Assembly: GCF_046244365.1 (NCBI RefSeq)
Contig: NZ_CP176395.1
Location: forward strand, 7,130,001-7,194,000
Origin: Paenibacillus_V sp046244365
GTDB lineage: Bacteria > Bacillota > Bacilli > Paenibacillales > NBRC-103111
Direction: 5' to 3'
Length of the DNA stretch: 64,000 nucleotides
In this document: one piece after another, positions 13,979 to 23,502 of the stretch
How positions within the stretch are numbered: position 1 is the stretch's first letter
Layout of the letters: every line of letters starts with the position of its first letter
The notes under the pieces: model-generated
Databases searched by the model: none
What the model was told of the DNA's origin: nothing
The model's input: only the letters and a program-made list of their open reading frames with translations
Made by a program: the position numbers and the translations under genes

Positions 13979-16644
13979 GAAATCCCTCCTGAAAGCTGCC
14001 GCTGCACATGAAGGCAGTTGAGCACCTTTTCTTGAATATCCTGACGTCTGTAATAGTAATGATTCGTCGCTTCGTAGCCGATCCGCGAATCCATGCTTAC
14101 GAGTGCATACAACGATTTGGCCAATTCGAGCTCTTCCTCGACAATATCGACCAGACGGCTCCGCAGCTTGCTGCTCGCATCCACGTCCTCTTCCTGAAGG
14201 TACCGGTCACGGACAATGACGAATGAAATTTGCATAGCGGTGCTGCGGAAATGATAATAAGCGCCCATTGCCGTATGGAGAAGCTCCGTATAATCCTTTT
14301 GGCTGCCGTCCGGCACGACCGCTTCCGCTTCCAGCAATTGGTCCAGGCCCGCCTTCCATTGCTGCGACAGGAGCTGAAACTGCTTCTCGAACCGCTCAAC
14401 CGTATATATGTTTTTCCAAGTGCTCAGATCGTCGTAGGGAAAGCCCACCATCGTTGCTCTGTAGCCGGTCGGCGTAAGGTACAACAAATTCGCCGGTCCC
14501 GAGTTTTGCGGGCCCGTATAGAGAGTTGTGATATGAAAAGGAAACTGCCGGAAGGCTTCGCTCATCCGACCGATCGCCGCGGCGATCGGCTCCGCCGCTT
14601 CGCCGAACTTACGCCTCAGCAGCTCCACTTTGCCGGACAATGCCGGTAATCCCGAAGCAACGGCTTCCGAACCGAGTGAACCGGTCACGGACGTTTCCCA
14701 GTAATATTCGGAGGCCAACTCGAGATTGGGAGACGGGTATCCCCCCAGCGTCCAGCTTAACATCAGTCCCGTGACTCCGGACTCGAGCAAACCGTTCAAA
14801 TGCTCCTCAATCAGATCCAGTACAGGCAAATAAGGAACGGCGGAGCATTCCCAGGAATTATTGAACTGCACCTTCGCGACCGTCTGCAGTCCGCGCGCCG
14901 CAGCCGCTTCCCAGCTTATTCTCGCTCTTTCTCCCGGGCCGACGATGGAAATCGAGTAGTCCCTCACATACCCCTGTGTGTCCGCTACATGCGTCGGCAT
15001 CAGCTCCTCGCTTACGCACATGACGCGCATCCCTTCCGGAAGGCCGCGAATTCCCTTGATAAGCGTTTCTTTCTCGTATTCGGTCCAGGCCCAGGTATAG
15101 CAGATCAGCTTCGCATCCGGTTTGGCGCTGAACGCCCCTTCGGCGATGCAGCGGCTCAGCTCGGCAACGACCTCGATCGGCTCCCGCTCGCGGCAGCGGG
15201 CGCATGTCGTCGTTTCGCGATTTGCGTGCGAGTAGCAATGCGTTACATTTTCCGATTTCGTAATCGTAAACAGTCCCGCCAGCTCCGGAACCTCGGTAAA
15301 CAGCCGGGCCGTGGAGCTGCGGAGATAGTGCTGAATGTCGGGATGCGATGTGCATAGCACAGCGTGTATACCGTCATGCGAATGCCCCTTCCACTCCGGA
15401 TATCGCTCGAAGAAGGAAAGCGGCATTTCGCGCGGTTCATTGAAATACAGATAGACGCCGATGCCGTACTCAGCCGCCCGCTCGGTCAGCCTTCGCAGAC
15501 CGTCCAGCCGCTTCTCCCAATGGACCGACAGTTCGGGCGCCGCATCCCAAGGTACCAGGTTATACAGAACCGTATGCAGCCAAACACCGTTCACACCCAG
15601 CTCGGACAAGGATTCCAGCAAGGCGTCGGGATACGGGTCTACCTCCGGATCAATCAAAGGATCGCCAAACACCGCAAAATAAGAATAAATAAAGCGCAGA
15701 TCCATCTTCGTCTTGCGCTGCGTATGTTCCCGCTTCAACTGTGGCCCTCCGTGCCCTTCCATGCACTTGGTTATCCACTGGAAGCCCCTAAGCAGGCCCG
15801 GCTCGTCTACCGCCCGGATCGTTACGGCATGCGCGGACACCTCGATCGCATGGCTTTCCGCGAGCAAGCTGTCGTCCGGACGAATGACGAGATGAACCGT
15901 TCGCGGCTGCGCGCCGACAGCCGCCTGCTCCGGGTCAAGCTCGCATGCCGTCATCTCGATCCCCCACCGCTGCTTCATGCGCCGAATAAAACGGTCGACG
16001 TAAGCACGCGCATGCTTGCCTTCGGCCGGATAACAGACGCGCCAGCCGGAATCCAGACGAATGTAAGAGGAATCGCCAATGGTCAAGCCTTTTTTGACGC
16101 TTTCCGTCGCAAACATCCGCTTATCGTGATCGCCGGCTGCCGCAAACCGGTTCAGAAAACCAAACGGCTTATCCTGTAACGGATGAGCGTCCGCAGGAAA
16201 GTGCCGGGTGATCTGCCGCTGAAGTTCGGCCGTCCGTTCCTTCTCCTCGTCAGTCAGCGGGCGATAATAAACAGCCTCTCTCGCCGGCTTAAGCGATCCC
16301 AGCTTGATCCAGAGGAAATCGTCCTCTTTCAGGGCGAAGGCAAGCCGGTCAGCCGTCCAATCCAGCAGCACAAGCAACTGCTCGTACGTGAGCAAATGCC
16401 AGTTCGCCCGGATGAGCGTAATATAGCCGCGCGACAGCCATAACGGGTCCGTCACAGGAGAGGCGGGCAAGCCCATCCCTACTGCAAGCTCGACCACCTG
16501 CTCCGGGCTTGCCTGCAGCAGCTTCGCGATTCGCTCAACCGGCACCATGCCCCAATTCCGCCATACGATCGCTTGCATCGGTGTCGGAAAATGAGAATAC
16601 TCAAGCGCAGTCTTTCCTTGATCACTCCTAAATAAATCGAGCAC
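13975..16644 (-). CDS. Large glycoside-hydrolase-like TIM-barrel protein
   Basis: 889 residues without a signal peptide, so probably cytoplasmic. Residues about 1-180 form a helical region of unknown type. Residues about 235-305 look like the small alpha/beta domain that precedes the barrel in GH20 hexosaminidases and alpha-glucuronidases (IEVSAHAVTIRAVDEPGLLR). From about 315 a TIM barrel begins (LSELGVNGVWLHTVLYN, AAEYGIGVYLYFNEPREMP), with a possible acidic residue in ITKSENVTHC and a Cys pair in TTTCARCRER. A helical C-terminus follows. The family is not one I can name. It lies between permeases and acetyltransferase, implying cleavage of the imported glycoside. Confidence 0.7.
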   Translation of the reverse strand: MLDLFRSDQGKTALEYSHFPTPMQAIVWRNWGMVPVERIAKLLQASPEQVVELAVGMGLPASPVTDPLWLSRGYITLIRANWHLLTYEQLLVLLDWTADRLAFALKEDDFLWIKLGSLKPAREAVYYRPLTDEEKERTAELQRQITRHFPADAHPLQDKPFGFLNRFAAAGDHDKRMFATESVKKGLTIGDSSYIRLDSGWRVCYPAEGKHARAYVDRFIRRMKQRWGIEMTACELDPEQAAVGAQPRTVHLVIRPDDSLLAESHAIEVSAHAVTIRAVDEPGLLRGFQWITKCMEGHGGPQLKREHTQRKTKMDLRFIYSYFAVFGDPLIDPEVDPYPDALLESLSELGVNGVWLHTVLYNLVPWDAAPELSVHWEKRLDGLRRLTERAAEYGIGVYLYFNEPREMPLSFFERYPEWKGHSHDGIHAVLCTSHPDIQHYLRSSTARLFTEVPELAGLFTITKSENVTHCYSHANRETTTCARCREREPIEVVAELSRCIAEGAFSAKPDAKLICYTWAWTEYEKETLIKGIRGLPEGMRVMCVSEELMPTHVADTQGYVRDYSISIVGPGERARISWEAAAARGLQTVAKVQFNNSWECSAVPYLPVLDLIEEHLNGLLESGVTGLMLSWTLGGYPSPNLELASEYYWETSVTGSLGSEAVASGLPALSGKVELLRRKFGEAAEPIAAAIGRMSEAFRQFPFHITTLYTGPQNSGPANLLYLTPTGYRATMVGFPYDDLSTWKNIYTVERFEKQFQLLSQQWKAGLDQLLEAEAVVPDGSQKDYTELLHTAMGAYYHFRSTAMQISFVIVRDRYLQEEDVDASSKLRSRLVDIVEEELELAKSLYALVSMDSRIGYEATNHYYYRRQDIQEKVLNCLHVQRQLSGGIS

Positions 16645-16674
16645 GGAAATTCTCCTATCTATAAGTTGATGCTC

Positions 16675-17496
16675 CTACATCTTGATCGATCCGGAGGTTA
16701 AGCCTTCGACGAACTGTTTGCTGGCAAACAGGAACAGGATAACCAGCGGAATGGAAGCGATAACATAGCCGGCGAACAGCGGCCCCCAATTGGTCGTAAA
16801 CTGATGCTGGAACACCATAAGCCCGATCGTCAGCGGCATCATGCGATCCTCATTGATGACCATCAACGGCCATATATAGTCGTTCCATGTATTCAATACG
16901 TTCAAGACCCCAAGCGTAGCGATGATCGCCTTCGACAGCGGAAGCACGATCGTGAACAATATTTTCGTCTCGCTTGCGCCGTCGACCCGGGCCGCCTCGA
17001 ACATCTCCTCCGGCAGCGAAGAGAAGAAAGACCGGAGTACGAAGATGCAGAACACTTGGCCGCTGGCGATGTAAGGCCCCCATAGGCCCAGCCAGTTGTT
17101 AAGCATTTGGAATTTGATGATCAGCCCGAACAAGGGGACTAACGTTAACGTAAATGGAATCATCAGAAGCGCTATGATCAGAAAGTAAATTTTCTCCTTG
17201 AGAAAAAACTGCATCCTTGCGAGCGGATAGGCGGCCAGGCAAGAAATAACGAGAACGCCGGCGACCGTCACCCCGCTGATGATAAAGCTGTTGCCGATAT
17301 AATCGGAGATCGCCTGCCAGGCCGAGGAATAATTTTCCCAATGAAAGGGAAATGTCACGCTCCAGCGGTTCAGGTTAAACTGCGACGAGTCCTTAAACGA
17401 CAAGCTGATCAAGATAAAAAACGGCAGAACGGTCAAAATGCCAAAAAATATAATGATGCCATGCCTGATGAGAAGACCGCTTTTCGTCGTATGCAC
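16675..17496 (-). CDS. Sugar ABC transporter permease (MalG-like)
   Basis: 273 residues with six membrane helices. The cytoplasmic EAA loop reads FEAARVDGASETKILFTIVL near 185, the site that docks the ATPase. The C-terminus, FVEGLTSGSIKM, matches the MalG-like CUT1 family. It follows the MalF-like permease by 17 bases. No ATP-binding protein is encoded in the cluster; in this lineage a shared MsmK/UgpC-type ATPase usually serves several CUT1 importers. Confidence 0.93.
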   Translation of the reverse strand: MHTTKSGLLIRHGIIIFFGILTVLPFFILISLSFKDSSQFNLNRWSVTFPFHWENYSSAWQAISDYIGNSFIISGVTVAGVLVISCLAAYPLARMQFFLKEKIYFLIIALLMIPFTLTLVPLFGLIIKFQMLNNWLGLWGPYIASGQVFCIFVLRSFFSSLPEEMFEAARVDGASETKILFTIVLPLSKAIIATLGVLNVLNTWNDYIWPLMVINEDRMMPLTIGLMVFQHQFTTNWGPLFAGYVIASIPLVILFLFASKQFVEGLTSGSIKM

Positions 17497-17513
17497 GAGA
17501 CACTCCTTTCCCC

Positions 17514-18470
17514 CTATTTGGGACTGTATTCCGTCGACGACTGGAGGTATTTATTGTTGATATACGTCACGACAAAGATCAGAATGAACAGAACGACGCC
17601 GATCGCGCACGCGAATCCCATTCGGTTGTTGATCATCGCTTCCTGGTACATGACAAGTCCCGGAACGGTCGTCGAGAACCCCGGCCCGCCTCCCGTCAGC
17701 ACAAGCTGCGTCTGAAAGCCCTGCAGGCTGCCGATAATCGTAAGAATCAGAATCAATTTGATTTGAGACATGACAAGCGGGAGCTCGATCCGGTAAAAAA
17801 TCCGAAAGCCCTTGGCTCCGTCGACCGTAGCGGATTCGACGATTTCCTGCGGGATGCTCTGAAAGCCGGCCAAGAAGATCAGCAGTGCCACTCCGTTCAC
17901 CCAAGGGAAGCCGATCAGCATAAGCGACATCAGAGCCGTATCGGGACTAGCGAGCCAAAGCGGAAGCCGATCCTCCGGCATGCCGAAAAACGACAGCGCC
18001 GCATTGATCATCCCCACATCCGGGTTAAGAATAAATTGCCAGAGCAGGATGATGATCATCCCCGGGATAACCAGCGGAAATACGAACAGCAAGCGGTATG
18101 CATTTTGCAGCCTTCCGTGCCGGACTTTATAAATCATTCTCGCCACAAGCAGCGGTACCGCGATCGAAATGACAATCTGAAACAAAGTAAGCCAGAACAA
18201 GTTCCAGAAAGCCTTTGAAAACACCGGCGTTCCGAATATTTCCTTGAAATTGCCGAATCCGATAAATTCGGGCGCGTTAAATCCGTTCCACTTCGTGAAT
18301 GAATACACGAACGCCGCAATGGCGGGATAATAGCTGAATACGAAGATCATCGCAAGCGTCGGCAGCAAGAATAAGAAAGCGACCACGTTGTTGTTCCTTC
18401 TTTTCACCGGCCGGCGAAACGCAGTCTGCATAGCACCTGGCGATAAATTCGTCTCGCTCGTCTGGTCCAA
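17514..18470 (-). CDS. Sugar ABC transporter permease (MalF-like)
   Basis: 318 residues with about six membrane helices after a charged N-terminal extension of some 30 residues. The EAA loop is IVESATVDGAKGFRIFYRIE near 215. LVLTGGGPGFSTTVPGLVMY near 262 is typical of the MalF side of CUT1 importers. It is transcribed after the binding-protein gene and a stable intercistronic hairpin, and before its MalG partner. Confidence 0.93.
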   Translation of the reverse strand: MDQTSETNLSPGAMQTAFRRPVKRRNNNVVAFLFLLPTLAMIFVFSYYPAIAAFVYSFTKWNGFNAPEFIGFGNFKEIFGTPVFSKAFWNLFWLTLFQIVISIAVPLLVARMIYKVRHGRLQNAYRLLFVFPLVIPGMIIILLWQFILNPDVGMINAALSFFGMPEDRLPLWLASPDTALMSLMLIGFPWVNGVALLIFLAGFQSIPQEIVESATVDGAKGFRIFYRIELPLVMSQIKLILILTIIGSLQGFQTQLVLTGGGPGFSTTVPGLVMYQEAMINNRMGFACAIGVVLFILIFVVTYINNKYLQSSTEYSPK

Positions 18471-18499
18471 TTGGCATTCCTCCTTTACTGCAAAATTCT

Positions 18500-18534
18500 C
18501 GTACCATACCGCAACTTAGCTGCAGCATGGTACG
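18500..18534 (-). promoter_or_regulatory. Intercistronic hairpin between binding-protein and permease genes
   Basis: An 8-bp stem (CGTACCAT/ATGGTACG) extended by an inner GCA/TGC pairing. Hairpins at this position in sugar importer operons usually raise binding-protein mRNA above permease mRNA by blocking 3' decay or partly terminating; a similar hairpin occurs in the second importer of this window. Confidence 0.65.
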
Positions 18535-18614
18535 ACACCGTGAAACGGGATTGCCTTAACGGCGGCTCCTGGCGCATGGCAAGCGATCAGTGCCGCCCCA
18601 TTTTTTTCCCGGCG

Positions 18615-20111
18615 TTATTTCTTCTGAGCCTGCTCATACTGCGCAATAGTTTCGTCGGCGCCTTTGGCATAAGCTTTTTTCACCTCAGCTATAAGGTCGT
18701 CCAAGCTCATCGAACCGCTCAAATATTGGATGATGCCGTTTTCCCACGCATCGGAGAACGATTTGCCCATATAAACGTCGTAGCCATTCGTCACGATAAG
18801 CGGGATGTCTACCATGAACACCTCATGACCTTCCGGCGCCTTCGCCCCGATAATATTCGGTTCAGACTCCGTTTCCATATCGAGCTTGGAAATGTTCTCA
18901 GGCTTGCTGAGAAACATCAAGTAGTCCATAATAATCGGCAGCTTGCCCGGATCGTCCTTCTCCAAGTAGCCCGGAACAATCCACTGCCCCGGCCCCCAAG
19001 GGCCAAGTATTTTCGCCCCTTTCTCCGTAGAGAGCGATGCGGATTCCTTGGTCACCAGCGGGAAATTGAACGATCCCCACTCGAACGGCAGCTTCATCGC
19101 ATTCAACGATGCGATCGACCAGCTTCCGCCGTACATCATTGCCGCTTTGCCCGATGCGAACATTTGGTTCTGATCGTATTTGCTCATATATCCTTTAGGC
19201 CAATATTGCGACCATTCCTTGAGCAGGGTAAACTCTTGTCTTAAAATGTCCTCGTTCGGCATCACTCCTTTTTTGGTCGCGCGGGCGATTTCGATCGGAT
19301 CGAGCCGGTTGTTCTTGTCTTCATCCAGATGAGCCATGTTTCCGATCAGAAACTGGTTATGCAGCAACGTGTCCGACCAGGAAACATCGCAGCAGCCTTT
19401 GTTGACATGCATAAATGCGAACGGCGTCGTCCCGCTTTCTTTGATTTTTGCCTGGACATCCATAAATTCTTTCCACGTTTTCGGTATGTTCAGATTGAGA
19501 TCCTTGAATATTTTCTTGTTGTAATAGATCGCTACGCCTACGCCGTCCGCCGGAATATCGTACAGCTTGCCGTCCGGCGCACGCACCGAATCGAGTATGC
19601 CAGGAACGAACGTATCGCCCCAAATTTTATTGCCGTTATACGGAGTCGGCTTCTTCATCCATTCGTCAACCGCGTAGAACCAGCCCTTATGGTAATTCTC
19701 CCATGTCGTTTCGAAATTGGTCCAGAAAATATCCGGCGCATCCTTGGCCATCATCCGCGCTTGCAGCCATGCATTGCGGTCCTGCGTGGAGGGAACCTTC
19801 ACCAGCTCGATCTTGACGTTCGGGTGAAGCGCCTCGTATGCTTTGTTCAGCTCGTCAAGCACCTTCTTTTCCGTCGGGTCCTGCGCATCCGGTCTTTTCG
19901 GCATATGTCCCTGCGGGTCGAAGCGTATTACCCACTTCTTGTCGGCTGCACCCTTATCATCCGCCTTTTTAGTAGGTGACGGATCTCCCGCGGCGCTGTC
20001 CGCCGGCCCTGCTGACGGCGCGAGATTATTCTTGGAGCAGGCTGCCAGCATAAGCATAACCAGCAAAATCATGAGTGCGGAAAGGATCAAACCGTACTTC
20101 TTTTGCTTCAT
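18615..20111 (-). CDS. Extracellular solute-binding lipoprotein of a CUT1 sugar importer
   Basis: 498 residues. A lipoprotein signal peptide ends in the lipobox LAAC at about residues 22-25, so the mature protein is anchored by its N-terminal cysteine outside the membrane. The rest is a family-1 binding protein: TFETTWENYHKGWFY-like substrate-cleft aromatics, DGKLYDIPADGVGVAIYYNK near 165 and AMMYGGSWSIASLN near 325. It is longer than the usual 420-450 residues, as often seen in the Paenibacillus LplA/YtcQ-like group for oligosaccharides. GGGAGG lies 10 bases before the start. It sits first in the importer operon, just downstream of YesM/YesN. Confidence 0.93.
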   Translation of the reverse strand: MKQKKYGLILSALMILLVMLMLAACSKNNLAPSAGPADSAAGDPSPTKKADDKGAADKKWVIRFDPQGHMPKRPDAQDPTEKKVLDELNKAYEALHPNVKIELVKVPSTQDRNAWLQARMMAKDAPDIFWTNFETTWENYHKGWFYAVDEWMKKPTPYNGNKIWGDTFVPGILDSVRAPDGKLYDIPADGVGVAIYYNKKIFKDLNLNIPKTWKEFMDVQAKIKESGTTPFAFMHVNKGCCDVSWSDTLLHNQFLIGNMAHLDEDKNNRLDPIEIARATKKGVMPNEDILRQEFTLLKEWSQYWPKGYMSKYDQNQMFASGKAAMMYGGSWSIASLNAMKLPFEWGSFNFPLVTKESASLSTEKGAKILGPWGPGQWIVPGYLEKDDPGKLPIIMDYLMFLSKPENISKLDMETESEPNIIGAKAPEGHEVFMVDIPLIVTNGYDVYMGKSFSDAWENGIIQYLSGSMSLDDLIAEVKKAYAKGADETIAQYEQAQKK

Positions 20112-20203
20112 TCTACTTAACCTCCCTGTTCTCTCTTAATGGGCAATCGTACTGCCTGGTTCCTATTTTAGAGGCTTCGCTTTGCCCCTTACATGGCTGC
20201 GCT

Positions 20204-21790
20204 TTACTTCACTGTGCCGGAATTGACTTTAGTTTTGCGTGCTTTCTGCAAATGCCGCTCGCGGTACTCCGTTGGACTGACGCCCACGGTTTGCTTGAAT
20301 AATTGGCTAAAATGGGAAGCATCCTTAAACCCGACATCGTAAGCGATCTGGAACGATTTCGTCTCCGTTTCCTCGAGCTGCTTTTGGGCTTTGCCGATGC
20401 GCGTGCGCCACAGCAGGTCGCGAAAATTGATGCCCGTCTCTTTCTTGATAAACCGGCTAAGATAGCTATGGTTAATGCAAAGCGCTTTGGAAAGCGAAAC
20501 GAGCGTGATTTCCTCCCGATAGTGGGCCTCCAAATACTGCATGACGTTTCGGATCACGACGTGCACCGATTGCTTATTGTTATTGGCGACTTTTTCTGCG
20601 ATTTCTATCAGTTTGTGTTCGAGAAATTTCATCAGATCGGATAAGATATCGTAGGACAAAATGATTTTATGCGTCTCGATCCGCTCCTCCTTGCCGTTCG
20701 GCTGCTCATACCCGTCCAGCAAACGCTCCGCGCGTTCCATGATCTCGATGGCATAGTGCTGCACTTGCGTTTTGCCGAGCCCCTTGGCCAGCATTTCCCG
20801 ATAGACGGACCGCAAAAAGGACATGATCTTCTCTCTGTCCCCTCCCGGAAGAATGTCCAGCAGCTTGGCGACGTTGACCTCATCCTTTTTCCCGGTCTCG
20901 TCCCGAATCGAAGACAGTGTTTCGCCAGAAATGATCGAGCCTTTGCCGAGCAGCATCCGATAATCCAAGCATTCCTGAATGTCTTCAAGCCCGCTGCGCA
21001 AATGCTCTACCGACGGCAGCAGCCGGCTGATTCCGATCGAGATGCTATGATCGAACGAGGATTTCGTGCGGGAAACGATGTCCCGGGATATTTTCATGCT
21101 GTCCGATTTCATGTCCCCTAACGGCTGGTCCGGCTGGAAAACGATCAGGTACACGCCCCTTCGGTTCATACAGGTCCAATACGGATACGGATAACCGTTC
21201 ATCATATGGCAAACTTTTTCTCTTAGCATAAAGAGGGAAGGCGGCTCGCTCGCGCTTTCGGCCAACTCAATATTGTCGACTTCGATAGACAGCATCATCG
21301 TTTGTTTCCCGGCGACCTCGCTCCAGCTGGCCTGTTTCTCCAATTCAGCCAAATCCGGCTTATCGGACAACAGCATCCGTACCATTTTTTCCTGCAGCAT
21401 CCGGTCATCCGTGTTCGCGCGGCTTGCCCCCTGCATGATCAGCTCCACCGCGTCGATCAGCTCGTTCAAGTCGATCGGCTTCGTAATAAAATCGGCCGCT
21501 CCCAGCTTCAAAGCCTGCTTGGCATACACGAAATCGTGATACGCCGAAATAAAAATAATAGGCGTATTCGGATAAAGCGAGCGCATCGCACCGGCGAACT
21601 GAATGCCGTCCATGATCGGCATCCGGATATCCGAGATCACGAGATCGGGCTTGCACTGATGCGCAAGCTGCAGCGCTTCTTCGCCGTTAGCCGCTTCACC
21701 GACGATCGAGCAGCCGATCTGCTCCCATTCCTTAAGCTCGGCCAAATGCCGGCGGATCAATTGCTCGTCGTCCACGATCATAATGTTCAT
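20204..21790 (-). CDS. YesN-type AraC-family response regulator
   Basis: 528 residues. N-terminal receiver: MIVDDEQLIRRH near 5, phospho-Asp in LVISDIRMPIMDG near 55, Lys in FITKPIDLNELI near 105. A long middle region (about 130-410) of unknown structure is typical of YesN proteins. Two AraC-type helix-turn-helix motifs close it: TLVSLSKALCINHSYLSRFI near 430 and FQIAYDVGFKDASHFSQLFK near 480. The start overlaps the kinase stop by 4 bases. It most likely activates the importer operon directly downstream, as characterised YesN-like regulators do. Confidence 0.93.
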   Translation of the reverse strand: MNIMIVDDEQLIRRHLAELKEWEQIGCSIVGEAANGEEALQLAHQCKPDLVISDIRMPIMDGIQFAGAMRSLYPNTPIIFISAYHDFVYAKQALKLGAADFITKPIDLNELIDAVELIMQGASRANTDDRMLQEKMVRMLLSDKPDLAELEKQASWSEVAGKQTMMLSIEVDNIELAESASEPPSLFMLREKVCHMMNGYPYPYWTCMNRRGVYLIVFQPDQPLGDMKSDSMKISRDIVSRTKSSFDHSISIGISRLLPSVEHLRSGLEDIQECLDYRMLLGKGSIISGETLSSIRDETGKKDEVNVAKLLDILPGGDREKIMSFLRSVYREMLAKGLGKTQVQHYAIEIMERAERLLDGYEQPNGKEERIETHKIILSYDILSDLMKFLEHKLIEIAEKVANNNKQSVHVVIRNVMQYLEAHYREEITLVSLSKALCINHSYLSRFIKKETGINFRDLLWRTRIGKAQKQLEETETKSFQIAYDVGFKDASHFSQLFKQTVGVSPTEYRERHLQKARKTKVNSGTVK

Positions 21791-23502
21791 TGGTCATCGT
21801 TCTCCTTTTCGAGCGTAATAGGCAACCGTATCCGTACGATCGTCCCGCCTTCCGGCTTGTTTTCCGCCGAAACGCCGTATTCTTGGCCGTAGTATATTTG
21901 GATGCGCGACGTTACATTTTCGAGGCCTGTGCCTAAGCCGCCGGGCTTTGATTTCTTGACGATTCCGGGGCCATTGTCCTCCACTTCGAGCCATAGATCG
22001 TAATCCCGTTCATAAGTCCTGATGACAATGAGGCCCGGTTTGTCCGTCTGATCGATGCCGTGAACGACAGCGTTCTCGACGATCGGCTGGAGAATAAGCT
22101 TCGGCACTTTGACGGCGGCGAGTTCCTCTTCCATTTCCGTTTGCCAAATCAACCGATCCTTGTACCTGTATTTATGGAGCTGCAAATAAGAGACGGCCAG
22201 ACTGAGTTCCTTTTCCAGAGGAATGAAATCGTCGACCGGCGAAATCGAAAAGCGCAAAATTTTGGACAGCGACCGGATCATTTCCGGCACCTCCTTCGAT
22301 CCCGCTTCGCTCGCCAATATCCGCATCGACTCCAGCGTGTTGTACAGAAAATGGGGATTGAGATGCATTTTAATCGCTTTCAAATCCGCTTCTTTTTTGA
22401 GCAGCTCGGTTTTGTACACTTCCTGAATCAAGCTTTGAATCTCTCTGATCAAGCGGTTGAAGCTGTTGCACACTTGAGCGATCTCGTCTCGGGTGCGGAT
22501 TCCTTGCATTTGCTCGAAGTCCTCCCGCTCCGCTCTGCGCATAAGGCGGGCCAGCCTGACCAGCGGATTGGTGATGTAGCGCAGGACAAATATAGTGAGA
22601 ATGAACGCCGCCACCCAAGCTGCAAACGTGATCCATGCGGCAAAGTAGGCAAGGTCTTCGATTTCTTTGTTCAACATTTTTTTGGGGACGATGCTGTAAT
22701 AAACGAAACCGGAGTATAGAGAAGTTCGTTTGTTGACGATCGTATCGTTGTCATCGGCCAGATTCAGCCGCGTATCGATTAAATTAATATCGGAAGCGGA
22801 TAGAATCAAATTTCCGGAATTGGCAATAAAGAACGACTCGCTCGAGTAGGTAGCGTACATGTCGAAAACCTTTTGCGGCTTTAATGCGATCGAGATCAAC
22901 CCGACTTTTTTTTCCATGGAGTCATATTTGATTTCCATTGCCGACATCAGCCGCCGGTGATCGGTGAAGAACGCCCACCCCAACTGGCCGGGCACCTCGT
23001 GGGCTATATACGTCAGAGCCGGGTAACTGTCTACCTCGACTGCACCTGAGGAGGCGTACACGATACCGTTCTCGGAGAAAATATAAATCGCATCAATCAT
23101 CTCATCCGCCGCTACTTCGTCATTCAGCAGCTCCTTGAGCTGTTCCTTGTACAACGTTTTTTCTTCATCGGACAAAGCGTATATTTCGGGGTCATTTTCA
23201 TATTTGAGAATTCGGTTCGCATATATGCTGCGCGAGATAGTATCCGCTTTTTGTTTAAACAACTTTAAATTCCCGTCTATCTTATCCGCCGTTTCCACCA
23301 AAGTCTGGTTCGTCGTTTCCCTTATTTTCGTTTCGATAATTTCGGTAGAACGGAAATAAAATAAGCTGATGATCACGATGAGCGGCGTGACGACCAGCAG
23401 CGAATAAATAACGACCATTTTATACAGCAAACGGGACGTGATATGCATCCATAGACGACGAAAAAAATTCATATGATCCCCCCGCGGGAAACGTTTTTGC
23501 AC
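21787..23502 (-). CDS. YesM-type sensor histidine kinase
   Basis: 571 residues. Two transmembrane helices (about 20-45 and 290-315) bracket a large extracellular dCache-like sensor domain, followed by HAMP. The His_kinase domain has the phospho-accepting histidine in HLNPHFLYNTLESMRIL near 385, the signature of the LytS/YesM class. HATPase motifs follow: LQPIVENAVVHGID near 470 and EDNGPGIV and GGLGTGLENV near 515-535. The extracellular sensor size fits detection of a sugar or of the loaded binding protein encoded two genes downstream. Confidence 0.94.
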   Translation of the reverse strand: MQKRFPRGDHMNFFRRLWMHITSRLLYKMVVIYSLLVVTPLIVIISLFYFRSTEIIETKIRETTNQTLVETADKIDGNLKLFKQKADTISRSIYANRILKYENDPEIYALSDEEKTLYKEQLKELLNDEVAADEMIDAIYIFSENGIVYASSGAVEVDSYPALTYIAHEVPGQLGWAFFTDHRRLMSAMEIKYDSMEKKVGLISIALKPQKVFDMYATYSSESFFIANSGNLILSASDINLIDTRLNLADDNDTIVNKRTSLYSGFVYYSIVPKKMLNKEIEDLAYFAAWITFAAWVAAFILTIFVLRYITNPLVRLARLMRRAEREDFEQMQGIRTRDEIAQVCNSFNRLIREIQSLIQEVYKTELLKKEADLKAIKMHLNPHFLYNTLESMRILASEAGSKEVPEMIRSLSKILRFSISPVDDFIPLEKELSLAVSYLQLHKYRYKDRLIWQTEMEEELAAVKVPKLILQPIVENAVVHGIDQTDKPGLIVIRTYERDYDLWLEVEDNGPGIVKKSKPGGLGTGLENVTSRIQIYYGQEYGVSAENKPEGGTIVRIRLPITLEKENDDQ

